DNA from: Mycoplana rhizolycopersici
Lineage (GTDB): Bacteria > Pseudomonadota > Alphaproteobacteria > Rhizobiales > Rhizobiaceae
Direction of reading: 5' to 3'
Assembly: GCF_013378445.1 (NCBI RefSeq)
Contig: NZ_JABXYK010000013.1
Location: 88,359-152,358, forward strand
Length of the DNA: 64,000 nucleotides
Shown piece after piece: positions 41,887-51,026 of the stretch. The position numbers were made by a program, and so were the translations under genes. Position 1 is the stretch's first letter; every line of letters starts with the position of its first letter. The notes beneath the pieces were generated by a model that was not told the origin of the DNA, made no database searches, and worked only from the letters and a program-made list of their open reading frames with translations.

Positions 41887-42870
41887 ATGAAAACCCTTAG
41901 CGCCGTGCTCGGCATGACCGCCGCTGCGGCCATGTCCCTTTCCTCGCTGCCTGCGAGCGCCCAGACCTATCCCGATCGGACGATCACGATGGTCGTCCCC
42001 TTTTCCGCCGGCGGCCCGACGGATACGGTGGCGCGGCTCGTTGCCGAATCCATGTCCAAGGACCTGGGCCAGCAGATCGTCGTCGAGAACGTCGGCGGCG
42101 CAGGCGGCACGCTCGGCGCCGGGCGCGTGGCGCAGGCCGATCCGGACGGCTACACGATCCTGCTGCATCATATCGGCATGGCGACTAGCGCCACGCTCTA
42201 CCGCAAGCTTGCCTACGACACGCTGAATGCCTTCGAATATGTCGGTCTCGTCACCGACGTGCCGATGACGATCGTCGCCCGCAAGGATTTCGAGCCGACC
42301 GACCTCAAGGGGCTGGTCGATTACGTCAAGGCGAACAAGGACACGGTTACCGTCGCCAATGCCGGCATCGGCGCGGCCTCGCATCTGTGCGGCATGTTGT
42401 TCATGAGCGCGATCGAGACGCCGCTGACGACAGTGCCCTACAAGGGCACCGGCCCGGCCATGACCGATCTGCTCGGCGGTCAGGTCGATATCATGTGCGA
42501 CCAGACCACCAACACCACCAAGCAGATCCAGGGCGGTACGATCAAGGCATACGCCGTGACCTCGCCGGAACGGCTGGCGGTCCTGCCGGACGTACCGACC
42601 GCGGTCGAGGGCGGGCTGGACGGATTCCAGGTGGGGATCTGGCATGGCGTCTACGCGCCGAAGGGAACGCCCTCCGAGGCTACAGAGCGTCTGTCGAAGT
42701 CGTTGCAGGTGGCGTTGCAGGACCCCAACGTCGTCGCCCGCTTCGCAGAACTCGGCACAGTTCCCTCGCCGGCGGCCGATGCCACGCCCGCAGCGCTGAA
42801 GGCCAAGCTCGAAGGCGAGATCGCCCGCTGGAAGCCGGTCATAGAGGCGGCAGGCCAGTACGCAGACTGA
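41887..42870 (+). CDS. tctC: Tripartite tricarboxylate transporter binding protein TctC (Bug family), copy 1
   Basis: Protein of 327 aa from ATG at 41887 (GGGAGGA upstream). Signal peptide 1-25 ends PASAQT. The mature start YPDRTITMVVPFSAGGPTDTVARL is the Bug-family signature, with GAGGTLGAGRVAQADPDGYT and VPYKGTGPAMTDLLGGQVD following. It is the periplasmic receptor for a carboxylate, feeding the TctA/TctB membrane pair that uses an ion gradient. Confidence 0.92.
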   Translation: MKTLSAVLGMTAAAAMSLSSLPASAQTYPDRTITMVVPFSAGGPTDTVARLVAESMSKDLGQQIVVENVGGAGGTLGAGRVAQADPDGYTILLHHIGMATSATLYRKLAYDTLNAFEYVGLVTDVPMTIVARKDFEPTDLKGLVDYVKANKDTVTVANAGIGAASHLCGMLFMSAIETPLTTVPYKGTGPAMTDLLGGQVDIMCDQTTNTTKQIQGGTIKAYAVTSPERLAVLPDVPTAVEGGLDGFQVGIWHGVYAPKGTPSEATERLSKSLQVALQDPNVVARFAELGTVPSPAADATPAALKAKLEGEIARWKPVIEAAGQYAD

Positions 42871-42883
42871 CCGCCCGGCACCC

Positions 42884-42911
42884 GGCCGCCCCGGCCCCGC
42901 CGCGGGCGGCC
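42884..42911 (+). promoter_or_regulatory. Stem-loop between tctC and tctB
   Basis: GGCCGCCC (42884-42891) pairs exactly with GGGCGGCC (42904-42911) around a 12-base loop, in the 160-base gap after tctC. The gap holds no other gene. A role in keeping tctC message in excess over tctBA is inferred. Confidence 0.45.
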
Positions 42912-43030
42912 ATGTACTTGTCACAGTGGACCGGATGTCCGGGCGCTGGTGTTGCGCGTTCGTCTTCGGTCGCCCGCGCCCACAATGAACTGCTTCGCAT
43001 GCGCGGCCTGCCGCCGCACCAGGGGGAGAA

Positions 43031-43492
43031 ATGAAAACACTGGCATTCGACAGCACGAATGCGATCTGCGGCGCTGTCTTCCTCATCCTCGGCGGGTTCT
43101 TCACCTATCAAAGCCTGACGCTTGATCTGGGAACTGCCCTTCGCATGGGCCCCGGCTATTTTCCGCTTCTGCTGGCGCTGATCCTCATGTTGCTCGGCAT
43201 CGTCGTTCTCGTGCAGTCGGTGCGGGTTTCGGGTGAACCACTCGGGCCGATCGCGCTGCGCGGCATGGCCTTTATCCTGCCGGCGCCCGTCTTCTTCGGC
43301 CTGACGGTGCGCGGCCTCGGATTCGTGCCCGCTCTTTTCTTCACGGCGCTGATAGCGGCATTCGCCTCGTCACGGATGAAGCCCACGATGGCGCTGATGC
43401 TGGCTGCGGCGATCACGCTCTTCTCGGTGGCAGTCTTCAGCTACGCGCTCGGATTGCCCTTCCAGCGCTTCGGCCCGTGGGTCCGGTTCTAG
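43031..43492 (+). CDS. tctB: Tripartite tricarboxylate transporter small membrane subunit TctB
   Basis: Protein of 153 aa with four hydrophobic segments and the TctB block LGTALRMGPGYFPLLLALILMLLG (seen in two adjoining parts). It stabilises the large permease TctA in the inner membrane. GGGGGA precedes the start. Nine bases separate it from tctA. Confidence 0.9.
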   Translation: MKTLAFDSTNAICGAVFLILGGFFTYQSLTLDLGTALRMGPGYFPLLLALILMLLGIVVLVQSVRVSGEPLGPIALRGMAFILPAPVFFGLTVRGLGFVPALFFTALIAAFASSRMKPTMALMLAAAITLFSVAVFSYALGLPFQRFGPWVRF

Positions 43493-43501
43493 GAGGCGGC
43501 A

Positions 43502-45007
43502 ATGGAACTCTTCAGCAATCTGGCCCTCGGCTTCGCCACGGCGGCCTCGCCGGAAAACCTCCTGTTCTGCCTGATCGGCGTGCTGCTCGGCACGCTGATC
43601 GGCGTCCTGCCCGGCATTGGCGCTACCGCAACGATCGCCATGCTTCTGCCGATCACCTTCCAGCTCGAGCCCGTCTCCTCGCTGATCATGCTGGCCGGCA
43701 TCTACTACGGCGCACAGTATGGCGGCTCGACGACGGCCATCCTGATCAACATGCCGGGTGAATCCTCCTCCGCGGTGACCGCCATCGACGGCTACCAGAT
43801 GGCGCGCAAGGGCAGGGCAGGTGCCGCACTCTCCATCGCAGCGCTCGGCTCCTTTTTCGCCGGCACCGTCTCGACCTTTCTGGTCGCCCTGTTTGCGATC
43901 CCACTGACCGGAATAGCCCTGAAGTTCGGCGCCGCCGAATACTTCTCCCTGATGATCGTCGGTCTCGTCTCGTCGGTGGCGCTGGCGCACGGCTCCGTGG
44001 TCAAGGCATTGGCCATGGTGTCGCTCGGCCTGCTGCTCGGCCTCGTCGGTACCGACATCTACACCGGCACGCCGCGGTTCACGCTCGGCATACGCGAATA
44101 TGCGGACGGTCTGAATTTCGTCGCCGTCGCCGTCGGCGTCTTCGGCATCGCGGAAATCCTGCGCAATCTGGAAGGCGAAAAGACGCGAAGCGTGCTGGTG
44201 CAAAAGGTGAGCGGGCTGTGGCCGACGCGCGATGATTTCCGGCGCATGGCCGCACCGGTGCTGCGCGGCACGGCAATCGGTTCGGCGCTCGGCATCCTTC
44301 CCGGCGGCGGCGCCATCCTTGCCGCCTTCGCCTCCTATACGGTGGAAAAGCGCGTCTCAGACAAGCCGGAGGAATTCGGCCACGGCGCGATCGCCGGCGT
44401 CGCGGGACCGGAATCGGCCAACAATGCCGGGGCGCAGACCTCGTTCATCCCTCTTCTGACGCTCGGCATACCCGCCAATCCGGTCATGGCGCTGATGGTC
44501 GGCGCCATGATCATCCAGGGGATCGTGCCGGGTCCGAACGTCGCTTCCGAGCAGCCAGCGCTGTTCTGGGGCATCATCGCCTCGATGTGGATCGGCAACC
44601 TGATGCTCGTCGTGCTGAACCTGCCGCTGATCGGCCTGTGGGTGAAGCTCTTGACGATTCCCTACTATGTCCTGTTCCCGATCATCATGGCCTTCTGCTC
44701 GATCGGCGTCTACAGCGTGAATTCCAACGTGTACGACCTCTACGCCGTCGCTTTCTTCGGGCTCGCCGGCTACCTGCTCGTCAAGCTGCGCTGCGAACCG
44801 GCACCGTTGCTGCTCGGCTTCGTGCTTGGCCCGCTGCTGGAGGAAAACCTGCGGCGCGCCATGATCCTGTCGCGCGGCGATCCGACCACGTTCATCACCC
44901 GGCCGATCAGCGCCACGCTGCTTTTGATCGCGCTCGCCGTGCTGGTGATCGTCTTCCTGCCGTCGGTCAAGGCGAAGCGCGAGGAGGTGTTCCAGGAAGA
45001 AGACTGA
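43502..45007 (+). CDS. tctA: Tripartite tricarboxylate transporter large permease TctA
   Basis: Protein of 501 aa with about 11-12 membrane segments. Family motifs are GVLPGIGATATIAMLLP and YGAQYGGSTTAILINMPGE near the N-terminus, and a second half-repeat GILPGGGAILAAFASY. It translocates the substrate delivered by TctC with a proton or sodium gradient. The length is typical. Confidence 0.93.
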   Translation: MELFSNLALGFATAASPENLLFCLIGVLLGTLIGVLPGIGATATIAMLLPITFQLEPVSSLIMLAGIYYGAQYGGSTTAILINMPGESSSAVTAIDGYQMARKGRAGAALSIAALGSFFAGTVSTFLVALFAIPLTGIALKFGAAEYFSLMIVGLVSSVALAHGSVVKALAMVSLGLLLGLVGTDIYTGTPRFTLGIREYADGLNFVAVAVGVFGIAEILRNLEGEKTRSVLVQKVSGLWPTRDDFRRMAAPVLRGTAIGSALGILPGGGAILAAFASYTVEKRVSDKPEEFGHGAIAGVAGPESANNAGAQTSFIPLLTLGIPANPVMALMVGAMIIQGIVPGPNVASEQPALFWGIIASMWIGNLMLVVLNLPLIGLWVKLLTIPYYVLFPIIMAFCSIGVYSVNSNVYDLYAVAFFGLAGYLLVKLRCEPAPLLLGFVLGPLLEENLRRAMILSRGDPTTFITRPISATLLLIALAVLVIVFLPSVKAKREEVFQEED

Positions 45008-45069
45008 GCCCGGCAGGGGCGCGCCCTGCGGAACCGCTACCAGATAGATCAGCAAAGGGAGGAAACGAT

Positions 45070-46059
45070 ATGAGAAGACTGCACCTGACCCGCCGCCGTG
45101 CGCTTGCTGCCGGCCTTTCGCTGGCAGCGACGCTGGCACTGGGATCGCCCGTGCTTGCCGAAGGCTTTCCGGATCGGCAGATCACCATGGTGGTGCCGTT
45201 CGCCGCTGGCGGATCCACGGATGTGGTCGCGCGCATCGTCGCCCAGAAGATGTCTGACGACCTCGGCCAGCAGGTGATTGTCCAGAACGTCGCCGGCGCC
45301 GGCGGCAACCTCGGCGCCGACAATGTCGCCCGCGCCGAGCCGGACGGCTACACGATCCTCATGGGCACGGTCGCCACCCATGCGTTGAACCCGCTGATCC
45401 TCAAGTCGACCCCCTACGACGCGGAAAAGGACTTCGCGCCGATCTCGCTTCTGGTCGTCGTGCCGAACGTGCTGATCGTCAATCCCGAACTGCCGGTGAA
45501 GACGGTGGCGGAGCTTGTCGCGCTGCTGAAAGCCGAGCCAGGGAAATACAGCTATGCCTCTTCGGGCAACGGCACACCGCTGCATCTTTCGGGCGAACTC
45601 TTCAAGTCGATGGCGGGCGTGGAGATGGAACACATACCCTACAAGGGAGCCGGCCCGGCCTTGAATGATGTGATCGGCAATCAGGTTCCGATCATGTTCG
45701 ACAACCTGCCGTCGTCGTCCGGGCACATCAAGACGGGCACGCTGCGTGGGCTTGCGGTGACGACGAAGGAGCGCGCACCGTCCTTCCCGGAAATGCCGAC
45801 GGTGGGCGAAAGCGTCCCGGGATACGAAACCTACACGTGGAACGCGCTGTTCGCCCCCGCCGGAACACCTCCAGAAGTGGTCGCGCGCCTGAACGACGCC
45901 GCCAACAAGGCTTTGGCCGATCCCGCCGTGGCAGAGCGAATGACCGAATTCAGCGCCACCATCGTCGGTTCGACACCGGAGGAACTCGCAGCCCATGTGA
46001 AGGCCGAGATCGCCAAGTGGACACCGGTGGTGCGGGACGCGAAGATCCAGCTCGACTGA
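45070..46059 (+). CDS. Tripartite tricarboxylate transporter binding protein TctC (Bug family), copy 2
   Basis: Protein of 329 aa from ATG at 45070 (GGGAGGAAA upstream). The N-terminus MRRLHLTRRRALAAGLSLAA has RR pairs and a signal peptide ending VLAEG. The mature start FPDRQITMVVPFAAGGSTDVVARI and IPYKGAGPALNDVIGNQVPIM mark the Bug family. It is paralogous to the receptor at 41887 and lies in the same operon, so TctAB here may serve two receptors. Confidence 0.92.
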   Translation: MRRLHLTRRRALAAGLSLAATLALGSPVLAEGFPDRQITMVVPFAAGGSTDVVARIVAQKMSDDLGQQVIVQNVAGAGGNLGADNVARAEPDGYTILMGTVATHALNPLILKSTPYDAEKDFAPISLLVVVPNVLIVNPELPVKTVAELVALLKAEPGKYSYASSGNGTPLHLSGELFKSMAGVEMEHIPYKGAGPALNDVIGNQVPIMFDNLPSSSGHIKTGTLRGLAVTTKERAPSFPEMPTVGESVPGYETYTWNALFAPAGTPPEVVARLNDAANKALADPAVAERMTEFSATIVGSTPEELAAHVKAEIAKWTPVVRDAKIQLD

Positions 46060-46070
46060 TCTGGGCCAGA

Positions 46071-46122
46071 GCATTTCCAGCCGAAGCGGTATCGCGTTGG
46101 CGTCGGACAATGCGGTAACCCT
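46071..46122. repeat. Possible rhizobial intergenic repeat element
   Basis: The stretch AGAGCATTTCCAGCCGAAGC followed by GGTATCGCGTTGG and GTCGGACAATGCGG has the layout of the short intergenic mosaic elements common in rhizobial genomes. It lies in the 190-base gap before the TAXI pseudogene. Only one copy occurs in this window, so assignment rests on general resemblance. Confidence 0.25.
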
Positions 46123-46253
46123 TCACCGATTGCAGCGGCCGTCGCGGAAGACATACTCTCCGAGCGGTCGAGCACTCCGGCGCTAGGCTAGGGTTTTGTT
46201 AATGACCGCCGGAAGGTGGCATCGACGAAAATGATTCTTATTGGGAGGCATAC

Positions 46254-46862
46254 ACGAAATTCTTTTCGTTCAAGGCAATGGCGGGAGCGGCGATCGCCGT
46301 CGGCCTGATGTTCCAGTTCGCCGCGGCCCAGGACATGAAATTCTTCCACATTGGCACGGGCGGTACCGCCGGCACCTACTATCCGATCGGCGGCCTGATT
46401 GCGAACGCCATCTCGAATCCGCCCGGCTCGCGCGCTTGCAATGAGGGCGGTTCCTGCGGTGTGCCTGGCCCCATCGCCACGGCCGTTGCCTCGAACGGCT
46501 CGGTCGGCAATGTCAACTCGATCAACGGTGGTACGCTGGAGGCTGGCTTCAGCCAGTCCGACGTGGCCTATTGGGCACAGACCGGCACCGGCCTGTGGGA
46601 GGGCCAGCCTACGGTCGAGAAGCTGCGGTTGATCGCCAACCTCTATCCCGAGAGCATCCATCTTGTCGCGCGCAAGGATGCAGGCATCGCCTCGGTCGCC
46701 GATCTCAAGGGCAAGAAGGTCTCGCTCGACGAGCCGGGCTCGGGCACGCTGCTGCTGATCGCGCCCGAACTGGTCTCGACATTGATCGGCGTTGCGATCC
46801 TGGCGCTGATCGTGGAGCGGCAGTCGCTGGCTGGCCGTGCACTCGCATTGGACGAGATCTGA
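46254..46862 (+). pseudogene. TAXI-type TRAP binding protein, broken (lost start codon, foreign 3' end)
   Basis: A GGGAGG site is followed six bases later by ACG AAA TTC TTT, where the family has ATG AAA: the start seems mutated to ACG (46254-46256). The next in-frame ATG (46278) falls within the signal peptide (KAMAGAAIAVGLMFQFAAAQ). The mature part MKFFHIGTGGTAGTYYPIGG and VNSINGGTLEAGFSQSDV are TAXI signatures. Homology stops after DEPGSGTLL (about residue 165 of 320 expected); about 30 unrelated hydrophobic residues follow (PELVSTLIGVAILALIVE). No TRAP membrane gene is adjacent. Confidence 0.7.
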
Positions 46863-46989
46863 ACGACCAAGCCTCCGCCGGCCCGCCCGCGGAGACTTTC
46901 AGTCGACGATTACCGAGCACCCCCCTGCTATGGGCGTGGAGGGAGCCTGACCCCATCCCACGTCATTTGCGCGGGATCATCTGCCGCGA

Positions 46990-48027
46990 TCAGCCGAAAT
47001 CGATCTGAACCTTCATCGCCTGGCTGCGGTCGCCTGCAAGATCGAAGGCCTCGACGGCACGATCGACCGGGTAGGTGTGGCTGATCAGCGGGGATAGGTC
47101 GACCCGGCCGCGGGCGATGAGATCGACCGCTTCGCCGAATTCCGTGTCGAAGCGGAAACTGCCGAACACGGCCAGTTCCTTGGTGACGACCGAGGGCAGC
47201 GGAAAGGGCATCGATCCGCCGAGGCCGACGGCGACCAGTGCTCCGCGCGGGCGCAGGCATTCGATGGCGGTTGCGACCGCCGCCGGATGGCCGGAGCAAT
47301 CAAAGGCGACGTCGATCCCGCCCTTGCCGGCCTTGTAGGGCGCAAGCCCTGTCGCATCTGCTCCGACCAAAACGACCTCGTCGGCGCCGAGCCGTTCGGC
47401 GAACTTGAGCGGCGCCTCCACGACGTCGCAGGCAATGACGTGTCGGGCGCCGGCAAGACGTGCGGCGGCCACGGTCAGGCAACCGATTGGGCCGCAGCCT
47501 GAGACGAGAACCGTTTTGCCGAGCAGCGATCCGGCCTGCTTGACGGCATGCAGGCAGACGGCGAAGGGCTCGGCAAGCGCCGCAAGCCCGGCATCGACGC
47601 CGGGGCCGACAGGGTGCAGGAGGCCGGCCGGCACGACCAGTGTTTCTCGGAAGAGCCCCTGTGCATGGGGAAAGCGCATGGCGCTGCCGCGGAACATCAT
47701 GTCGTTGCAATGGTTGCGCAGGCCACGGCGGCATTCCTCACACTGGCCGCAGGGCAGGGAGGGGTTGATAGCGACCAGGTCCCCCGGGGTAAGGCCCGCA
47801 ACGCCCTTGCCCACGGCGGCAACCACGGCGGAAGCCTCATGTCCGAGGATCATCGGCTCCCTGAGGCGAACAGTGCCGAAGCCGCCATTGTGGAAATAGT
47901 GCAGGTCGGATCCGCAGATGCCACCGGCGGCGACGCGGACGAGAACCTGTCCCTCGCCGGGCGCGGCCTCTTCCGGTCGCTCCTCCAGGCGAAGATCGTG
48001 GGCGGCATGAGCAACGACTGCGCGCAT
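46990..48027 (-). CDS. idnD: Zinc-dependent alcohol dehydrogenase, L-idonate 5-dehydrogenase-like
   Basis: Protein of 345 aa of the medium-chain family. Catalytic zinc ligands lie in GGICGSDLHYF and LGHEASAVV; structural-zinc cysteines in PCGQCEECRRGLRNHC. The cofactor motif is SGCGPIGCLTVAAA. LHYFHNGGFGTVRLREPMILG is the L-idonate dehydrogenase version of the N-terminal region. It oxidises a sugar acid or polyol at C5 with NAD(P). It is the last gene of a minus-strand operon with an IdnO-like SDR and an enolase-superfamily dehydratase. Confidence 0.87.
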   Translation of the reverse strand: MRAVVAHAAHDLRLEERPEEAAPGEGQVLVRVAAGGICGSDLHYFHNGGFGTVRLREPMILGHEASAVVAAVGKGVAGLTPGDLVAINPSLPCGQCEECRRGLRNHCNDMMFRGSAMRFPHAQGLFRETLVVPAGLLHPVGPGVDAGLAALAEPFAVCLHAVKQAGSLLGKTVLVSGCGPIGCLTVAAARLAGARHVIACDVVEAPLKFAERLGADEVVLVGADATGLAPYKAGKGGIDVAFDCSGHPAAVATAIECLRPRGALVAVGLGGSMPFPLPSVVTKELAVFGSFRFDTEFGEAVDLIARGRVDLSPLISHTYPVDRAVEAFDLAGDRSQAMKVQIDFG

Positions 48028-48038
48028 AGCATATCCTC

Positions 48039-48815
48039 TTAAAGAACCGACAGCATGCCGCCATCGACATAGATCATCTGGCCATTGACGTAGTCGGATG
48101 CCGCCGACGACAGGAAGACGGCGGCGCCAACGAGTTCCTCGGGCCGGCCCCAGCGTTCAGCCGGGGTGCGGCCCTTGACCCAGGCGTCGAACTGCGGGTT
48201 GTTGATCAGCGCCTCGTTCATGTCGGTCAGCATGTAGCCGGGGCCGATTGCATTGGCCTGGATGCCGGATTTGGCCCATTCGGCCGCCATGCCCTTGGTG
48301 AGCATTTTCACGCCGCCCTTGGCGACCGTGTAGGGAATGACGGTGGCGCGGGCGAGTTCGCTGGTTAGCGAGCCGATATTGACGATCTTGCCGTGCCCGC
48401 GCGGGATCATGCGGCGGGCCGCCTCGCGGCCAAGCAGGAAGGCGCTGGTGAGGTTCGTGTCGATCACCCGTTGCCAGTCGGCAAGCGCAAGATCCACCAT
48501 CGGCTGACGATGCTGGATGCCCGCATTGTTGACGAGAATGTCAATTTCCAGGCCTTCGGCGTCAAAGCGCTCGAACGTACGGACGACCTCGGCCTCGCTT
48601 GTCACGTCGAAGGCGGCCTCGAAAGCAGTATGGCCATCCTCGCGCAATGCCGCCGCCGCTGTCGCCACCGCGTCCGCCGAGCGGCCGTTGAGGATGAGGC
48701 GTGCGCCGGCATCGCCAAGGCCACGGGCGATCGCATTGCCAAGGCCCCGGGTGGAACCGGTTATGAGCGCCGTGCGGCCGGAAAGATCGAAAAGACGGTT
48801 CGTCAAGGTTTCCAC
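48039..48815 (-). CDS. idnO: SDR oxidoreductase, gluconate 5-dehydrogenase (IdnO)-like
   Basis: Protein of 258 aa. LSGRTALITGSTRGLGNAIA, LNGRSADAV, NNAGIQHRQPMVD, catalytic Ser in NIGSLTSE, YTVAK and GPGYMLTDMN are the IdnO pattern. It interconverts gluconate-type acids and 5-keto acids. It lies between the idnD-like gene (11 bases) and the dehydratase gene (3 bases). Confidence 0.88.
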   Translation of the reverse strand: METLTNRLFDLSGRTALITGSTRGLGNAIARGLGDAGARLILNGRSADAVATAAAALREDGHTAFEAAFDVTSEAEVVRTFERFDAEGLEIDILVNNAGIQHRQPMVDLALADWQRVIDTNLTSAFLLGREAARRMIPRGHGKIVNIGSLTSELARATVIPYTVAKGGVKMLTKGMAAEWAKSGIQANAIGPGYMLTDMNEALINNPQFDAWVKGRTPAERWGRPEELVGAAVFLSSAASDYVNGQMIYVDGGMLSVL

Positions 48816-48818
48816 TCC

Positions 48819-50018
48819 TCAGAGTTCGGATCTGCGGCAGGTGAGGTCCGAGCGGTTATAGACCGCAGGAAGCAGGTCGACGCCCAGTCCCGGCCCTTCC
48901 ATCGGCAGAACGTAGCCGTCCTTGATGGTGGGGACCACCGTTACAAGTTCCTTGTACCAGCCGGTATAAAAGGCGCGTACCGATTCCTGGATGAGCGTAT
49001 TGGGCTGGCTGAACGAGGCATGGACCGCCGCGGCGAAGCCGACCGGGCCGGTGCAGTCGTGCGGGGCGAACGGGCGGTGGTAGGTGTCGGCGAGCGCCGC
49101 GATCTTGCGCCCCTCGGTAAGGCCGCCGGTCCAGCAGAGATCGACCATGGCGATGTGGGTTGCGTCGCGCTCCAGCATGTCCTTGTAGGGGAAGCGCGAG
49201 CCGAGCGTTTCGCTCGCACAGACCCAGACGTTCGTCGAGGCCGCGTATTCCGCCAGCGCCTGCGGCGAGTTCATACGGATCGGATCCTCGTACCAGGTCG
49301 GTGCGTAGGGCTCGAGCGCCCGGGCGATGTTCTTGGCGGTCGGCAGGTTCCAAAGTGAGTGGAATTCGACCATGATTTCCATGCGGTCGCCGACGCGCTT
49401 GCGGATCTTCTCGAAGGGCTCGATGGCCTTTTTCATCTGCTCGGCCGAAATGAAGAGGCCGCGATTTTCCTGGGCGGCCGGGTCGAAGGGCCAGATCTTC
49501 ATGGCGCCGATGCCGCTTTCCAGAAGGTTTTCGGCCAGTGCGCCGGCGTCCGTCATGAAGCCGGCGAGATCCTCATAGGGGCCTTCGGCCGCACCAAGGT
49601 TCCAGGTGTCGACCGGACGGATATTGTTGCTGCGGACATAGCCATAGCCGGCGCAAGTATTGTAGACGCGCAGCTTCTCCGTGCAGAGGCCCCCGAGCAT
49701 CTGGTGCACCGGCTGGCCGCAGACCTTGCCGAACAGGTCCCATAGCGCGATGTCGATGGCGGAAGCCGCGCGGTACTCCGCGCCGGTCGAGGACTGGGCC
49801 ATCGGCAGGTCGGTCATGATCCGGTTCAGGGCCTCAATCCTTAGCGGGTCCTGGCCGAGAAGTCGGCCCGCCAACGTGTCATGGATATGCGCTTCGACGG
49901 CGCCGGCGCCATAAAAGGTTTCTCCGAGGCCGATTGTTCCCTCGTCGGTGTGAACGCGGACCCACAGGACGTTCGAGAATTCCTCGGTCCGCAGCGTTTC
50001 CAGTGCAATGATCTTCAC
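48819..50018 (-). CDS. Mandelate racemase/enolase-superfamily sugar-acid dehydratase
   Basis: Protein of 399 aa. The N-terminal capping domain starts MKIIALETLRTEEFSNVLWVRV (in two parts). In the barrel, MKIWPFDPAAQENRG carries the KxxP-like region, MVEFHSLWN the first metal Glu region, and WYEDPIRMNSPQ and ASETLGSR further ligands, with APHDCTGPVG providing the His-Asp type catalytic element. This fits acid-sugar dehydratases (mannonate, galactonate, gluconate types). The substrate is not determined. It is the first gene of the operon facing the GntR gene. Confidence 0.87.
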   Translation of the reverse strand: MKIIALETLRTEEFSNVLWVRVHTDEGTIGLGETFYGAGAVEAHIHDTLAGRLLGQDPLRIEALNRIMTDLPMAQSSTGAEYRAASAIDIALWDLFGKVCGQPVHQMLGGLCTEKLRVYNTCAGYGYVRSNNIRPVDTWNLGAAEGPYEDLAGFMTDAGALAENLLESGIGAMKIWPFDPAAQENRGLFISAEQMKKAIEPFEKIRKRVGDRMEIMVEFHSLWNLPTAKNIARALEPYAPTWYEDPIRMNSPQALAEYAASTNVWVCASETLGSRFPYKDMLERDATHIAMVDLCWTGGLTEGRKIAALADTYHRPFAPHDCTGPVGFAAAVHASFSQPNTLIQESVRAFYTGWYKELVTVVPTIKDGYVLPMEGPGLGVDLLPAVYNRSDLTCRRSEL

Positions 50019-50110
50019 TTCTACCTCCCGCGATGTCGGCGGCGTTCGCTACCCGGCGCCCCGGTCCGCTCGGATGTCGCGAAATCCTGTGCGCTACGAT
50101 TGACATATTC

Positions 50111-50130
50111 TGATATTATGTGAAATATCA
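50111..50130. promoter_or_regulatory. GntR-type operator upstream of the sugar-acid operons
   Basis: TGATATT (50111-50117) and AATATCA (50124-50130) form a perfect seven-base inverted repeat with a six-base spacer, in an AT-rich part of the gap between the divergent dehydratase (start 50018) and GntR (start 50176) genes. It is a natural site for the adjacent regulator. Confidence 0.6.
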
Positions 50131-50175
50131 CGCCCGAACCGCAATAGTCCTTGGGGGCGTTTTTTGCAAGAGACG

Positions 50176-50976
50176 ATGCTGGTGAAAAAAACCGGAACAG
50201 TGCGAAACGCCTCGTCCTTTACTGGCACGGAGGGCGTCTGGCCCCTTGAGCAGAGCCGCGATCTCACGACGATAGCCTATGAGCGGATAGAAGAGCTTTT
50301 CGTCGCAATGCGCATCGCGCCGGGTGCCGAGATTCGTACGCAGGACCTGCAGGCGATGGTTAGCCTTGGACGCACCCCGGTCCACCAGGCGGTGCGTCGC
50401 CTTGCGGCTGAGACGCTGCTGGAAATTCACCCGCGCAATGGGCTGAGAGTTGCCCCCATCGATCTTTCCCGGGAAAGGCAGCTTTCCGTGTTGCGGCGCG
50501 ATCTCAACCGCTTTGTGACGGCAATGGCGATCCGTAACATGACGGCCAACGACCGGGCGGGCGTTCACCATCTGCGCCGCAAGCTTGCCGCCGAGATCGA
50601 TACGATGCCGGTCGATGCGTTCAACGCCGTGGACAAGTCATTCGACCGGCTCCTCATCAGCGCTTCCGGCGAGCGCTTCCTGGAGCGCGTGCTCAGCCCG
50701 CTCCACGCCATCGCGCGCCGCATCGGTTATCTGCATATCGCCGAGATCAGCGGGCGTGACGGTATAGTTGGGAGCGCGGAACGCCATATCGCGATCATGG
50801 ATTTCATTCTTGCGGGCGCGGAGGAGAAGGCCTGCGCCGCATCGGACGAGCTGGTGACGTATAGCGCCGGTTTGCTTCAGCAACTCGAGGAGCAGATCGA
50901 TCCGGCTCTTCTCGATATTCGCTACTCCATCCGGTCGGAAAAAACCGACTGGCCGGTGCCCCGACAACCCCTGTAG
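50176..50976 (+). CDS. GntR family transcriptional regulator, FadR subfamily, second member
   Basis: Protein of 266 aa from ATG at 50176; a TTG at 50164 is possible. The winged helix (about residues 30-100) has IAYERIEELFVAMRIAPGAE and SLGRTPVHQAVRRLAAE, with the C-terminal helical FCD domain from about 110. It is divergent from the sugar-acid operon and 50 bases ahead of the TRAP genes, so it probably controls both, repressing in the absence of the acid. Confidence 0.88.
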   Translation: MLVKKTGTVRNASSFTGTEGVWPLEQSRDLTTIAYERIEELFVAMRIAPGAEIRTQDLQAMVSLGRTPVHQAVRRLAAETLLEIHPRNGLRVAPIDLSRERQLSVLRRDLNRFVTAMAIRNMTANDRAGVHHLRRKLAAEIDTMPVDAFNAVDKSFDRLLISASGERFLERVLSPLHAIARRIGYLHIAEISGRDGIVGSAERHIAIMDFILAGAEEKACAASDELVTYSAGLLQQLEEQIDPALLDIRYSIRSEKTDWPVPRQPL

Positions 50977-51026
50977 CATGGGGTTGGTTGTTCAAGCCAA
51001 GACCAATTATCCATGGGAGGATTATA

